Positions 8,742-17,434 are shown, counted from the stretch's first letter. The stretch is 64,000 bases of DNA from Aquimarina mycalae (GCF_029906345.1 NZ_JARYGY010000007.1:248001-312000); one strand, 5' to 3'. The notes: generated by a model from the sequence alone, not told the origin. Numbers and translations: made by a program.

Positions 8742-10163
8742 ATGGTCACTGATATACAGGAAACATCTATTTCAGATATACAAGCTATATATGCTGAACA
8801 GAAATCTTACTACAGAACCGTTGGAAACTCTAGCGCCTCTGATCGTATTAAGAAACTGAAGAGATTTCAAAAAAGCATTCTAAAATTCAGAAAAGAATTG
8901 CAAGATGCTATGTGGAAAGACTTTAGAAAACCTGCTGCAGAAGTTGACCTTACAGAAATCTATCCAGTACTTACTGAGATCAGATTTGCCTTGAAACATT
9001 TAAGGGATTGGATGAAGCCAACTCATGTGTCTAGTCCAATAACAATGATAGGAACTTCATCCTGGATTCAATATGAACCAAAAGGGATGTGTCTTATTAT
9101 TGCTCCCTGGAATTATCCAATGCAACTACTTTTTGCCCCTTTAGTATCGGCAATTTCCGCAGGGAATACAGTTATTCTTAAACCTTCAGAATTTACTTCT
9201 CATACCGTAAATGTGATGAAAATAATTATTGAAGAAGCCTTCGAAGGGAAGGAAATTGCTATTGTAGAAGGCGGTGTACAAACATCCACCGCCTTATTGG
9301 ATATGAAATTTAGTCATATCTTTTTTACAGGAGCACCAGAAATTGGTAAAATTGTAATGTCTGCTGCCGCTAAACATTTATCTAGTGTCACGTTAGAATT
9401 AGGAGGAAAGTCTCCTACGATTATAGATGAAACGGCAAATATTAAATCTATAATACAAAGAATTACTTGGGCTAAGTTTGTCAATGCAGGGCAAATTTGT
9501 ATTGCTCCTGACTATGTGCTTGTTCACGAAAGCAAAAAAGAAGAGCTGGTTCGGAACTTATCTGATCAAATCAAAAAACATTACGGTAATGACGCGATGC
9601 AATCTCCTGATTATCTGAGGATCATAAATGCGAAGCATTTTTTTAGATTAAAAAAGTATTTAGAAAACACGATAAAACAAGGTGGTAAAGTAGTTTATGG
9701 AGGCACTTTGGATGAGACCGAAAATTATATTGAACCAACTATAGTTACAGATCTTCCGCTAGATTCTGATTTGATGAAATATGAAATTTTTGGTCCAATT
9801 CTACCTATAATCACTTATAGTGATAAAGAAGATGTGATAGAACTAATCAATTCTAGAGAAAAACCACTGTCTTTGTATGTATACAGTCGGAGTAAAAAAA
9901 ATATTAAATATTTTATGAAGAATACAAGTGCTGGAGGTTCTTGTATTAATATGTCTGCTGTTCATGTGGGAAATCCTAATTTGCCTTTTGGAGGAATAAA
10001 TAATAGTGGAATAGGCAAATCCAGAGGACATTATGGTTTTATAGAGTTTACTAATGAACGGGCGATGTTTCGTCAAAAATTACCAAGCGCTATTCAGTTG
10101 ATGACTCCACCATATACTGGTTTTAAGCAAAAATTGATTGATTTAACGTTGAAATATTTTTAA
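8742..10163 (+). CDS. Class 3-type aldehyde dehydrogenase
   Basis: A 473-residue NAD(P)-dependent aldehyde dehydrogenase of the class 3 (fatty aldehyde) group, shorter than the 490-500 residue classes. The catalytic cysteine is C253 in NAGQICIAPDY and the general-base glutamate E219 in LELGGKSP. PWNYPMQLLFAPL and KPSE are the usual cofactor-side motifs. The C-terminal residues after 450 are hydrophobic and basic (GFKQKLIDLTLKYF), reminiscent of membrane-associating tails of this class. As last gene of the operon, 12 bases after the SCP2 fusion, it would oxidise a fatty or terpenoid-like aldehyde to the acid that then enters the pathway as CoA ester. No acyl-CoA ligase is visible here; it may lie upstream of the window. 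Confidence 0.93.
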   Translation: MVTDIQETSISDIQAIYAEQKSYYRTVGNSSASDRIKKLKRFQKSILKFRKELQDAMWKDFRKPAAEVDLTEIYPVLTEIRFALKHLRDWMKPTHVSSPITMIGTSSWIQYEPKGMCLIIAPWNYPMQLLFAPLVSAISAGNTVILKPSEFTSHTVNVMKIIIEEAFEGKEIAIVEGGVQTSTALLDMKFSHIFFTGAPEIGKIVMSAAAKHLSSVTLELGGKSPTIIDETANIKSIIQRITWAKFVNAGQICIAPDYVLVHESKKEELVRNLSDQIKKHYGNDAMQSPDYLRIINAKHFFRLKKYLENTIKQGGKVVYGGTLDETENYIEPTIVTDLPLDSDLMKYEIFGPILPIITYSDKEDVIELINSREKPLSLYVYSRSKKNIKYFMKNTSAGGSCINMSAVHVGNPNLPFGGINNSGIGKSRGHYGFIEFTNERAMFRQKLPSAIQLMTPPYTGFKQKLIDLTLKYF

Positions 10164-10198
10164 GGTTTACGATCTATTAAAACTGCGAATGATATTTT

Positions 10199-10666
10199 TT
10201 ACCATGTTTTATATGGATGTTTACTCAATTGAGAGTTGTAATATCTGGGATCACCAGTAACTTCTTTTCCTAACCAATCTGGTTTTAAAAATGCTTCATT
10301 TTCATTAGATAATTCTATTTCTGCAACAATCAGACCTTCATTTTCATCATAAAACTCATCTACTTCATAGATGTGATTTCCTATTGCGATTTCGTAGCGA
10401 GTTTTTGAGATGACACCTTTTTCGCATAATTGTAATAGTGCTTTTGCTTCTTCGTGATCTATTTCTTTTTCCCATTCAAACCGAGAAGTACCCGAATCAT
10501 TGCTTTTTCCTTTGATTGTTAAGAATCCTTTTTCTTCTTTGATTCGAACTCTTACCGCACGTGTTGGGTTAGAATTTAGATATCCTTGCGAGATGCGAGT
10601 GCTCTTTAGAGCTTCTTTTTTAAAGGCTTCAGAAGCTACTAGAAATTTACGTTCTATTTCAATCAT
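10199..10666 (-). CDS. CYTH domain protein (triphosphate tunnel metalloenzyme)
   Basis: A 155-residue protein of the CYTH / triphosphate tunnel metalloenzyme superfamily. The diagnostic ExExK motif is at the N-terminus (IEIERKF, residues 2-8), followed by basic and acidic strand residues RVRI, FLTIKGK, EWEKEI, EVDEF and AEIEL that line the tunnel. Small bacterial members of this type hydrolyse inorganic triphosphate or related organic triphosphates; others are adenylate cyclases, so the substrate is open. I place the start at 10666 (MIEIERKFLV) because CYTH proteins begin right at this motif; an ATG 60 bases upstream is possible. It is the last gene of a minus-strand group, 90 bases after the DUF2911 gene. 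Confidence 0.85.
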   Translation of the reverse strand: MIEIERKFLVASEAFKKEALKSTRISQGYLNSNPTRAVRVRIKEEKGFLTIKGKSNDSGTSRFEWEKEIDHEEAKALLQLCEKGVISKTRYEIAIGNHIYEVDEFYDENEGLIVAEIELSNENEAFLKPDWLGKEVTGDPRYYNSQLSKHPYKTW

Positions 10667-10756
10667 TTGTAGTATATGATATTGATCTTTGTTATCAGTA
10701 TAGATTCCAGACATTATGTTTTTCAAATCTAATGTCTAGAATCTATAAAATGCTTT

Positions 10757-11590
10757 TTATCTAGACCATTTTTTGATATTTTTTTCATTTAACCTTACTA
10801 AATCTTTATTTCCTGCTTTTTTAGAGAGTGTCAAAGACCTTTTAGCTACTATTATTGCTTCTGGTTTTCTATCCAGATCTGCTAGAATTAATGATTCTCT
10901 ATATACCTGAAAAAACAATGCATTTTTACTAGCTGTAACTTTTTGTATATACTCCAGAGCTTTATCCAAGTCCTTTTGTGCTTCGTGTAAATATAACGCC
11001 GCTAGGAAATAATCAAAATCAGTTGGGCCAGAAAATGCTTTTTCGATATTGTTCATTGTTTTTGTGTGTGTATCAAACTTTAATGGTAGTACTATTTTGG
11101 TTTGATCCCAAGCAAAAATAAGTTTTGAGCTATCCAATGTGATTTGATCAACATAAATCAAAAATGTTTCTAAAGGTTCATTTTGTATAATGCTTTTAGA
11201 AGTAAAACTAGCAATGGGTGTTCGATTTACATAGGTATTCCAATTGCTGGATTCGTAATCGTATAAATGAACTTCCCAGATACTTATTCCAGGTTTGGTA
11301 AGAATAGCGTATGTTCCTTTTTTTACAGGTGTTTCAAAAATCGTAACATCATCATCAAAAGTAATTTTTGTTGCTGCATTGGCACCAGTTCTCCATAACT
11401 CATCATAAGGAATGATGCCTTGTTCTCCAAAAATAGTTCGACCTCTTTTACTAGGCCTGGAGTATTCAATTTCGATTTCGGTCAACCCAATAGTTTGTGT
11501 CGTTTTTGAGTATGGACTTAATGCAGGAACAGTAAGTTGTGCATGTGCGCTTACAACAGTAATTATACTGAGAAAAAATATTTTGAACAT
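10757..11590 (-). CDS. DUF2911 domain secreted protein
   Basis: A 277-residue exported protein. Residues 1-17 (MFKIFFLSIITVVSAHA) form a Sec signal peptide. The body matches DUF2911 proteins of Bacteroidota: LTVPALSPYSKTTQTIGLTEIEIEYSRP with the recurring RPSKRGR and ELWRTGANAATKI segments, then a beta-rich region. The C-terminal 80 residues look like one or two TPR-like helical hairpins (FDYFLAALYLHEAQKDLDKA). The molecular role is not known. It lies 23 bases downstream of a membrane AraC regulator and in the same direction, so the two are probably co-transcribed. Confidence 0.82.
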   Translation of the reverse strand: MFKIFFLSIITVVSAHAQLTVPALSPYSKTTQTIGLTEIEIEYSRPSKRGRTIFGEQGIIPYDELWRTGANAATKITFDDDVTIFETPVKKGTYAILTKPGISIWEVHLYDYESSNWNTYVNRTPIASFTSKSIIQNEPLETFLIYVDQITLDSSKLIFAWDQTKIVLPLKFDTHTKTMNNIEKAFSGPTDFDYFLAALYLHEAQKDLDKALEYIQKVTASKNALFFQVYRESLILADLDRKPEAIIVAKRSLTLSKKAGNKDLVRLNEKNIKKWSR

Positions 11591-11613
11591 AGTTTTTTGA
11601 TATTTTAATATGA

Positions 11614-12717
11614 TTAAAGACGTGCGAAATACTCTTTTGGAGTAGTTCCCATTAGATCTTTAAATGATTTGTTAAATGTAGTTTTAGAGTTGAAACCTGC
11701 TTCCTGAGCAAGACCAAAGAAGGTCATGTTTTTAGCTTGATCGGTTTTCGCTAAGGCAATAAATTCTTTGATTCGATAATAGTTTACATACTCAAAAAAG
11801 TTCATTCCGATTCTTTCATTGAGTAAGCGGGCTATTTCTGGGTTACTTACACCCAACATTTCTGCTAATTCCGATTTGAGCAGTTTCCTGTTTAAATAAG
11901 GTTTCCTTTCCTCCATTAAATGCTCTAATCGAGATTTTAAACTATCTAACTGTAGGTTTGATAATTTGGATTGTGCATATTTTTTATGAGTTATTAGTAA
12001 AGGAACCTTGAATAGATCAGGTTCTTTCATACCATAAAAAGTAATAAACAGAATGATGAGAGCAATACTTATCCATATGACTTGCCAAGCGGATTTATCT
12101 AGGAATTGGTATCCCATCAGCCAATAAATAAACATGCTAAACCAACAAAGTAGACAGATTCCTATGCCTATCAGAAAATTCATGAAAAACTGAGATTTTA
12201 TGGTAAAACTTAATTCATTTTGGATGTCTTTTCTAAATTTTAAGAATATTCTAAAACTTAACACCCAGTAGGTGATATTAAATAATAATCCGATGGCAAT
12301 AAAAAATAAGGTAAATCTAAACTGTTCACCACTTTCTAGTCGTTCTTGTAATACCGTATCCGATGGTAAGATAAAAGCAATGGTTACAAATGTATTGTAT
12401 ACCAAAGCAGGGACATAATGGAGTAATTCTTTATAAGAGTATTGTTTGTTCAATAGACTAGATCTGGTAAACAAATAGATCGTAGCACCAAACAGCAAGG
12501 TAGCAAACTCAGAAAATATTACCCAACGATAATTGTCGCCAAAAAACCCCGAAATATATAGTACGCGTCCTGTTAATCCGATAGCAAGAACAAGTACAAG
12601 GAAAGCTATATAGCTATTAATACTTTTTCTTTTTTTGGAAGAGAAAATATAGATAAATAACAAAAATAGACTTTGAAAATATCCAAAATAAACAAGTTGA
12701 TTTAGGAATGATTGCAT
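11614..12717 (-). CDS. AraC-type transcriptional regulator with membrane N-terminus
   Basis: A 367-residue protein. Residues 1-235 contain about seven hydrophobic membrane segments, for example LFLLFIYIFS, YIAFLVLVLAIGLTG and VIWISIALIILFITF. Residues 265-367 carry an AraC double helix-turn-helix, with LLKSELAEMLGVSNPEIARLL as first and FGLAQEAGFNSKTTFNKSFK as second recognition region. It would sense a signal at the membrane and bind DNA in the cytoplasm; this architecture is common in Flavobacteriia. A paralogue with the same layout lies at 43039-44154. Neighbours are a secreted barrel protein upstream (33-base gap) and DUF2911 downstream, likely one operon. Confidence 0.87.
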   Translation of the reverse strand: MQSFLNQLVYFGYFQSLFLLFIYIFSSKKRKSINSYIAFLVLVLAIGLTGRVLYISGFFGDNYRWVIFSEFATLLFGATIYLFTRSSLLNKQYSYKELLHYVPALVYNTFVTIAFILPSDTVLQERLESGEQFRFTLFFIAIGLLFNITYWVLSFRIFLKFRKDIQNELSFTIKSQFFMNFLIGIGICLLCWFSMFIYWLMGYQFLDKSAWQVIWISIALIILFITFYGMKEPDLFKVPLLITHKKYAQSKLSNLQLDSLKSRLEHLMEERKPYLNRKLLKSELAEMLGVSNPEIARLLNERIGMNFFEYVNYYRIKEFIALAKTDQAKNMTFFGLAQEAGFNSKTTFNKSFKDLMGTTPKEYFARL

Positions 12718-12750
12718 ATTCGTGAGATCTGTTTTTTGGCTTTTAATATA

Positions 12751-13449
12751 CTAGTTTAGGACAAATTGATTTACGTGTAATATACCTTTATGATTCATTT
12801 TAAGATTTTCTTCGTAGAAGGCATCAAATTCTTTTTTGCTTTCCCATTGAGTAATAATCAATAAATCAGGATTATGATAATATCCAATAGGTGATTTGCC
12901 ATTGGTTAGTTGAATAATTTTTTTTCCTCCTTTTGCGGTTGATTTTTGTAACCAAAGTTCTGTGAATTTTTTAAAAGATACGGCATCTTTTTTCCAATAG
13001 GATGTAGCTACATTATATTTATTTCGATCAATTTTAAAAGAAACATCTCTAGGCATTTCGTAATAGGTTAAACTAAATAATGACCAGATGTTTCTGCGTT
13101 GTACATGAAAATCTGGAACGACACTCTCAATTTCTGAAATAAATTGTTCACGATTTTTTAGGTCATTCCATTTACCGAATATAAAATTTGCAGGTTGAAT
13201 ATTTCCTTGCGTAGTTTCTTTAATACCAAAAGCTGGCATTGGTGTATATGTTTTTTTGAATGCAACAGGAAAAGCTGTTTTTTTGTATTTGTCAAAGTCC
13301 TTTTCGGTTCCTGACTTTGTCGTCAATAAAAGAATATCTAATATTTCTCCTTTCTTAAAGCTAAAGGATTTTACTGTAGATTGAGCAAAAACACCTGTTG
13401 ATACCAAAAAAGTAAAGCATACCAGATAGTGGGTTTTTAAAAGCTTCAT
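12751..13449 (-). CDS. Secreted protein, possible dimeric alpha/beta-barrel (ABM/NIPSNAP-like)
   Basis: A 232-residue exported protein with a signal peptide ending at about VFAQS (residues 1-24). Two similar stretches, FGIKETTQG...FGKWNDLKNREQFISEI and IGYYHNPDLLIITQWESKKEFDAFYEE, each look like a ferredoxin-like strand-helix unit ending in W, as in antibiotic biosynthesis monooxygenase and NIPSNAP domains. I do not recognise a named family and see no catalytic residues. It is first in a minus-strand group with the AraC regulator and DUF2911 gene, and a good promoter lies just upstream. The function is unknown. Confidence 0.6.
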   Translation of the reverse strand: MKLLKTHYLVCFTFLVSTGVFAQSTVKSFSFKKGEILDILLLTTKSGTEKDFDKYKKTAFPVAFKKTYTPMPAFGIKETTQGNIQPANFIFGKWNDLKNREQFISEIESVVPDFHVQRRNIWSLFSLTYYEMPRDVSFKIDRNKYNVATSYWKKDAVSFKKFTELWLQKSTAKGGKKIIQLTNGKSPIGYYHNPDLLIITQWESKKEFDAFYEENLKMNHKGILHVNQFVLN

Positions 13450-13482
13450 AATTGTTTGTTTTTAAATGATACATTTTTTTGA

Positions 13483-13511
13483 CAAATGTAGAAGCTGTTA
13501 TAAATATTCAA
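13483..13511 (-). promoter_or_regulatory. Bacteroidota-type promoter of the 13449 group
   Basis: Read on the minus strand, TACATTTG (13483-13490) fits the -7 consensus TAnnTTTG, and TTG at 13509-13511 lies 18 bases upstream as the -33 element. The start codon is 33 bases further downstream. This would drive the four genes 13449 to 10199. Confidence 0.6.
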
Positions 13512-13552
13512 TACTAATAGGAGCTCAGAAAGATACGGATACGGTATATGAA

Positions 13553-14224
13553 CTAATTATAACTGGTTTTTTCTTGTATTGCTTTGATTTTATCAGAAAC
13601 CACTCTAATATCTTCATATGTATGATTTGCCAACCAAATCATACTTGAAACAATTGTTTCTGGATTAATAGATCTATATTTTTTTAGTGAACCAATTAAT
13701 AAAGGATCAATGATCTTCATTAGCTGTTTAAAGAAATATTCTCCTGTTCTTTTTTCATTTCTTTTACCTCCAATTAATGATGGTTGCAGAATATGTGTTT
13801 TAGAGATTTCTAGATCCAAAACAGCTTCTTCCATTTCTCCTTTGGTACGATTATAAAACACACGGCTTTTTGGATCAGCTCCCAAGGCAGAGACTACTAT
13901 AAAGGTTTTAATATTGTTTTGTTTACAAAGTTGAGCTGCGGTTACCGGAATACCATAATCAATGGTACGATATAAACCTTTGTCAGGTGTCTTGGCATTA
14001 GTAGTTCCGATGCAACAAAAAACTTCATCACCTATAAAATCAGAAGTTACAGTTTGTAGTTGAAGCATATTAATCAAATATTCTTCAAGTTTAGGGTGTG
14101 AGATTCCTACTGTTTTTCTGGAAAATAATTTGATATGATCATATCGATCATCTTTAAGTAATTTTTGTAAAAGAATTCCTCCAGTTAAACCTGTTGCACC
14201 AAGTATAATAGCAGTTTTAGACAT
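13553..14224 (-). CDS. NAD(P)-binding Rossmann protein (HTATIP2/CC3-like atypical SDR)
   Basis: A 223-residue atypical short-chain dehydrogenase-like protein. The dinucleotide motif ILGATGLTGG is at residues 7-16, a region VFCCIGTT follows, then SALGADPKSRVFYNRTKGEMEE, where YxxxK-like spacing (Y..TKG) fits the HTATIP2 (CC3/TIP30) group. The last third includes LQPSLIGGKRNEKRTGE, typical of the same group. The substrate is unknown; such proteins act as oxidoreductases or simple NADPH sensors. I chose the ATG at 14224 because MSKTAIILGATG is the natural family start; longer upstream starts would run over the dinB start on the other strand. Confidence 0.8.
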   Translation of the reverse strand: MSKTAIILGATGLTGGILLQKLLKDDRYDHIKLFSRKTVGISHPKLEEYLINMLQLQTVTSDFIGDEVFCCIGTTNAKTPDKGLYRTIDYGIPVTAAQLCKQNNIKTFIVVSALGADPKSRVFYNRTKGEMEEAVLDLEISKTHILQPSLIGGKRNEKRTGEYFFKQLMKIIDPLLIGSLKKYRSINPETIVSSMIWLANHTYEDIRVVSDKIKAIQEKTSYN

Positions 14225-14286
14225 GTTAAATTCATTTATTTTGTAAAGGTATACAAAGAGCATTATTACTTTAGTCAAAGAAGCTA

Positions 14287-14294
14287 TAAATTTG
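14287..14294 (+). promoter_or_regulatory. Promoter -7 element of dinB
   Basis: TAAATTTG matches TAnnTTTG and lies 20 bases upstream of the dinB TTG start, leaving a leader of roughly 15 bases. No clear TTTG is seen at the -33 distance. It supports the TTG start chosen for dinB. Confidence 0.45.
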
Positions 14295-14314
14295 TAGTAA
14301 AGAGTATATCCTTT

Positions 14315-15421
14315 TTGGAAGAGCAAGTATCACATAAAAAAATCATACACGTTGATATGGATGCGTTTTACGCTTCTGTAGAGCAAATGGATAATCCTGA
14401 ACTTAGAGGAAAGCCATTGGCTGTTGGTGGAGGCGGAAAACGTGGAGTTGTTAGTGCTGCGAGCTATGAGGCACGTAAATTTGGTGTGCGTTCTGCTATG
14501 CCTGGTTTTACCGCTAGAAAACTATGTCCAGAATTACTGTTTGTAAGGCCAAGATTTGATCGGTATCAGGAAATTTCTAAACAGATCCGTAAGATATTTT
14601 TTGACTATACAGATTTAGTGGAACCTCTATCATTAGATGAAGCGTATCTTGATGTTACTGAAAATAAAAAAGGAAACCCAAGTGCCTCTTTAATCGCTCA
14701 GGAAATCAGACAACGAATTTTGGATGAAGTAGGATTAACAGCCTCAGCTGGGATATCGATTAATAAATTTATTGCAAAGGTAGCGAGTGATTATAATAAA
14801 CCTAATGGTCAAAAAACTGTAAATCCAGAAGAAGTACTAACCTTTCTAGAAGATTTGGATGTAAAAAAATTCTATGGAGTAGGTAAGGTTACACAAGCCA
14901 AAATGTACCAAATGGGGATTTACACTGGAAAAGATTTAAAAACCAAATCTGAAGAGTTTCTAATTCAGAATTTTGGAAAATCTGGTGGACATTATTATAG
15001 AATTGTAAGAGGGATTCATTTAAGTGAGGTAAAACCAAATAGAGAACGAAAGTCGCTTGCGGCAGAAAGAACTTTTAATGAGAATATTTCTTCAGAAATA
15101 TATATGCTTGAGCGACTAGAAAATATAGCCGAAGAATTACAAAAACGATTAAAACGAAGTAAAGTAGCTGGAAGAACGGTAACTTTAAAAATTAAATATA
15201 GCGATTTTACACTTCAAACCCGAAGTAAGACATTACCTTATTTTGTAAGTGATGCAGCCATATTATTAGAAACAGCAAAAGAGCTGTTGTATCAGTCAGA
15301 AATGAAAAATTCTGTTCGGTTACTAGGAATTTCACTTTCTAACCTGAATACAGGTAAGAAAGACCAAAAAAAGAAGGAAAAAGAAGAGATAGAAATCATT
15401 CAGTTACGGTTTGATTTTTAG
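14315..15421 (+). CDS. dinB: DNA polymerase IV (Y-family translesion polymerase)
   Basis: A 368-residue Y-family polymerase that copies past damaged template bases. The first catalytic motif IIHVDMDAFYASVEQ is at residues 10-24 and the second, SLDEAYLD, near residue 105, supplying the metal-binding acidic residues. The thumb helix-hairpin-helix region contains KFYGVGKVTQAKM, and the little-finger domain follows. The start is a TTG at 14315: no ATG lies between the promoter-like TAAATTTG and the first catalytic motif, and the product then has the usual short N-terminal tail. The C-terminus is Lys-rich and ends IIQLRFDF, which resembles a beta-clamp binding motif of the QLxLF type. Confidence 0.95.
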   Translation: MEEQVSHKKIIHVDMDAFYASVEQMDNPELRGKPLAVGGGGKRGVVSAASYEARKFGVRSAMPGFTARKLCPELLFVRPRFDRYQEISKQIRKIFFDYTDLVEPLSLDEAYLDVTENKKGNPSASLIAQEIRQRILDEVGLTASAGISINKFIAKVASDYNKPNGQKTVNPEEVLTFLEDLDVKKFYGVGKVTQAKMYQMGIYTGKDLKTKSEEFLIQNFGKSGGHYYRIVRGIHLSEVKPNRERKSLAAERTFNENISSEIYMLERLENIAEELQKRLKRSKVAGRTVTLKIKYSDFTLQTRSKTLPYFVSDAAILLETAKELLYQSEMKNSVRLLGISLSNLNTGKKDQKKKEKEEIEIIQLRFDF

Positions 15422-15474
15422 AAATAGCAACTTAAAAAAAGGAAGTTTTAATTAAGCCGTAATTTGTGCATATT

Positions 15475-16224
15475 ATGATCATTACTAGAAAGGTTACCAA
15501 TGGAGTTGTTGTTGCAACTATTGTATTGCTGATTTTATTTTTATATCGCCTTAGTCCCTATAAATTGGAGTTTTTAGGTCATTACGATAAAATATGGGCG
15601 CATAGAGTAAATAGTACAGAAAAACTGCATTCAGCATTAAAACACTACAAAGGAGTAGAGTTGGATCTTATTTATGATGCTGAGAAAGACTTTTTTGATA
15701 TAAATCATCCTCCTGCAAAAACGATCAACCTAAAATTCGAAGATTATATTGCAACTTTAGAAAAGTCGCAATATCCTCTATTATGGTTAGATATTAAAAA
15801 CTTAAAGAAAGATAATGAAACAAGTGTATTGAATAAATTGCTAGAGATTTTTAACAAAAGAAAATATCCGTTACAAAATGTTCTCATAGAAACACGCTAT
15901 TCGGATGCGTTGCCAATCTTTACTCAATCAGGATTTAAAACCAGTTATTATTTACCATATGGTTTAAGGAATAGAAATGAGGAAAAATTACAAGCTACAA
16001 TACAGAAGATTAAAAAAATTATTAATGAACAACCAGAAATAGGGATTTCTACTAATCATAAAGACTATCATATTATCAAAGAACATTTCCCTAACCGTAC
16101 AAAATATATTTGGATATTAGTTCCAATTATTAATATAGATTTTCTAACAACCAGAGAGATCTTAAATGATGATCATGTAGATGTGGTATTAGTTAATTAT
16201 GTGTCTTTAAGAGGAAACAGATAA
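15475..16224 (+). CDS. Membrane-anchored FAM151/GDPD-like TIM-barrel protein
   Basis: A 249-residue protein with an N-terminal membrane anchor (residues 8-26, VVVATIVLLILFLYRL). The rest resembles FAM151/menorin and glycerophosphodiester phosphodiesterase barrels: WAHRVNSTEKL, then GVELDLIYD, then FDINHPP, then LLWLDIKNL. The spacing of H-VNS, E-D, HPP and LD-K matches what I remember of FAM151 proteins; GDPD enzymes use H and E-D pairs in similar places. Catalytic activity is not assured. I prefer the ATG at 15475 to an in-frame GTG nine bases upstream. It stands alone between dinB and a convergent aminotransferase. Confidence 0.6.
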   Translation: MIITRKVTNGVVVATIVLLILFLYRLSPYKLEFLGHYDKIWAHRVNSTEKLHSALKHYKGVELDLIYDAEKDFFDINHPPAKTINLKFEDYIATLEKSQYPLLWLDIKNLKKDNETSVLNKLLEIFNKRKYPLQNVLIETRYSDALPIFTQSGFKTSYYLPYGLRNRNEEKLQATIQKIKKIINEQPEIGISTNHKDYHIIKEHFPNRTKYIWILVPIINIDFLTTREILNDDHVDVVLVNYVSLRGNR

Positions 16225-16235
16225 ATGGTGTTATT

Positions 16236-17381
16236 TTAAATCTTACACAAAACCTCGGCAGCACGTTTTAATGTATCATCGGTTTTTGCAAAACAAAATC
16301 GTAATACTTGATCATCCTGTTGATTGAGGTTAAAAACAGAAACAGGTATGGAAGCGATTTTATATTCTTTTGTTAGCCTTTCGGCGAAAGCCACATCACC
16401 TTCATCTGTGATAGCAGTATAATCTAACAATTGGAAATAGGTTCCAGATGCTGGAGTGTATGAAAATCTAGAATCTTTGATCAGCGATAAAAACAAATCT
16501 CTTTTTTCCTGATAAAAACTTGGTAACGATGTGTAGTTTGCTGGGGTTTTTAGATATTCTGCTAAAGCCCATTCTATGGGATGATTACTACAGAATACAT
16601 TAAACTGGTGTACTTTTCTAAATTCGCTCATTAAATCTTTTGGTGCTATGCAGTACCCCATTTTCCATCCAGTGATATGAAATGTTTTTCCGAAAGAAGC
16701 AGTAATGAATGCTCGTTCTGCTAATCCAGGAAATTTAGCTACACTTTGATGTTGTTGCTCATCAAAAATGATATGCTCATATACTTCATCACTAAGCAAA
16801 ATGATATCGGTGTCTTTGAGTAAGCTTTCTAATTGAATCATATCCTCTTTAGATAGAATTGTTCCACTAGGATTATGAGGAGTATTAATAATCATCATCT
16901 TTGTTTTTGAAGTGATTTTGGTGGCAACCTCTTGCCAGTCAACTGTGAAATTAGGTGCTGACAACTGAATTGGAACGACCGTTCCGCCATAAAGTGCCAC
17001 AGATGGTTCATAAGAATCATAAGCAGGTTTAAAAACAATTACCTCATCACCTGGATTTATAAAAGCCGAAATAATAGTAAAGATTGCTTGAGTTGCACCA
17101 GAAGTAATGGTAACTTCAGTTTCAGGATGATAATTACTGTTATATAAGAAATTGGTTTTTTCTGCAATAATTTCTCTTAAAGATTGTAAACCAGGCATTG
17201 GAGCATATTGATTATATCCTTTTTGCATAGCAGTAGTAACTAAATCAATAAGCTTCTTGTCGGTTTCAAAATTTGGAAAACCTTGTGATAGATTAATTGC
17301 TTGATGTTTTGCAGCTAATTTACTCATTACCGTAAAGATAGTCGTAGATACATTTGGCAATTTAGAATGGATGTTTCTCAT
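16236..17381 (-). CDS. PLP-dependent aminotransferase, methionine aminotransferase type
   Basis: A 381-residue fold-type I aminotransferase. The start NLSQGFPNFETD, the NTPHNPSG segment near residue 166 and the PLP lysine K232 in SFGKTFHITGWKMGY place it with the YbdL/kynurenine aminotransferase group. Members transfer amino groups from methionine, glutamine or aromatic amino acids to 2-oxo acids, and in several bacteria serve the last step of methionine salvage. Substrate preference cannot be read here and no other salvage genes are near. It is convergent with the FAM151-like gene, with only 11 bases between. Confidence 0.9.
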   Translation of the reverse strand: MRNIHSKLPNVSTTIFTVMSKLAAKHQAINLSQGFPNFETDKKLIDLVTTAMQKGYNQYAPMPGLQSLREIIAEKTNFLYNSNYHPETEVTITSGATQAIFTIISAFINPGDEVIVFKPAYDSYEPSVALYGGTVVPIQLSAPNFTVDWQEVATKITSKTKMMIINTPHNPSGTILSKEDMIQLESLLKDTDIILLSDEVYEHIIFDEQQHQSVAKFPGLAERAFITASFGKTFHITGWKMGYCIAPKDLMSEFRKVHQFNVFCSNHPIEWALAEYLKTPANYTSLPSFYQEKRDLFLSLIKDSRFSYTPASGTYFQLLDYTAITDEGDVAFAERLTKEYKIASIPVSVFNLNQQDDQVLRFCFAKTDDTLKRAAEVLCKI

Positions 17382-17411
17382 ATATATAAATCAAAAAAAG
17401 AAGGTATAAAA

Positions 17412-17434
17412 AAACCCTGATAATTTCAGGGTTT
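17412..17434 (-). terminator. Rho-independent terminator after Cys-rich peptide gene 1
   Basis: On the minus strand AAACCCTGA and TCAGGGTTT form a 9-bp stem with a 5-base loop, followed by a run of T. It lies 25 bases past the stop of the peptide gene at 17459-17638 and separates it from the aminotransferase. Confidence 0.75.

Noticed and set aside
13466-13648. A 60-codon plus-strand open frame with several Cys
   Set aside because: It crosses the promoter and 3' end of minus-strand genes and lacks any leader or double glycine, so it is not one of the peptide precursors.
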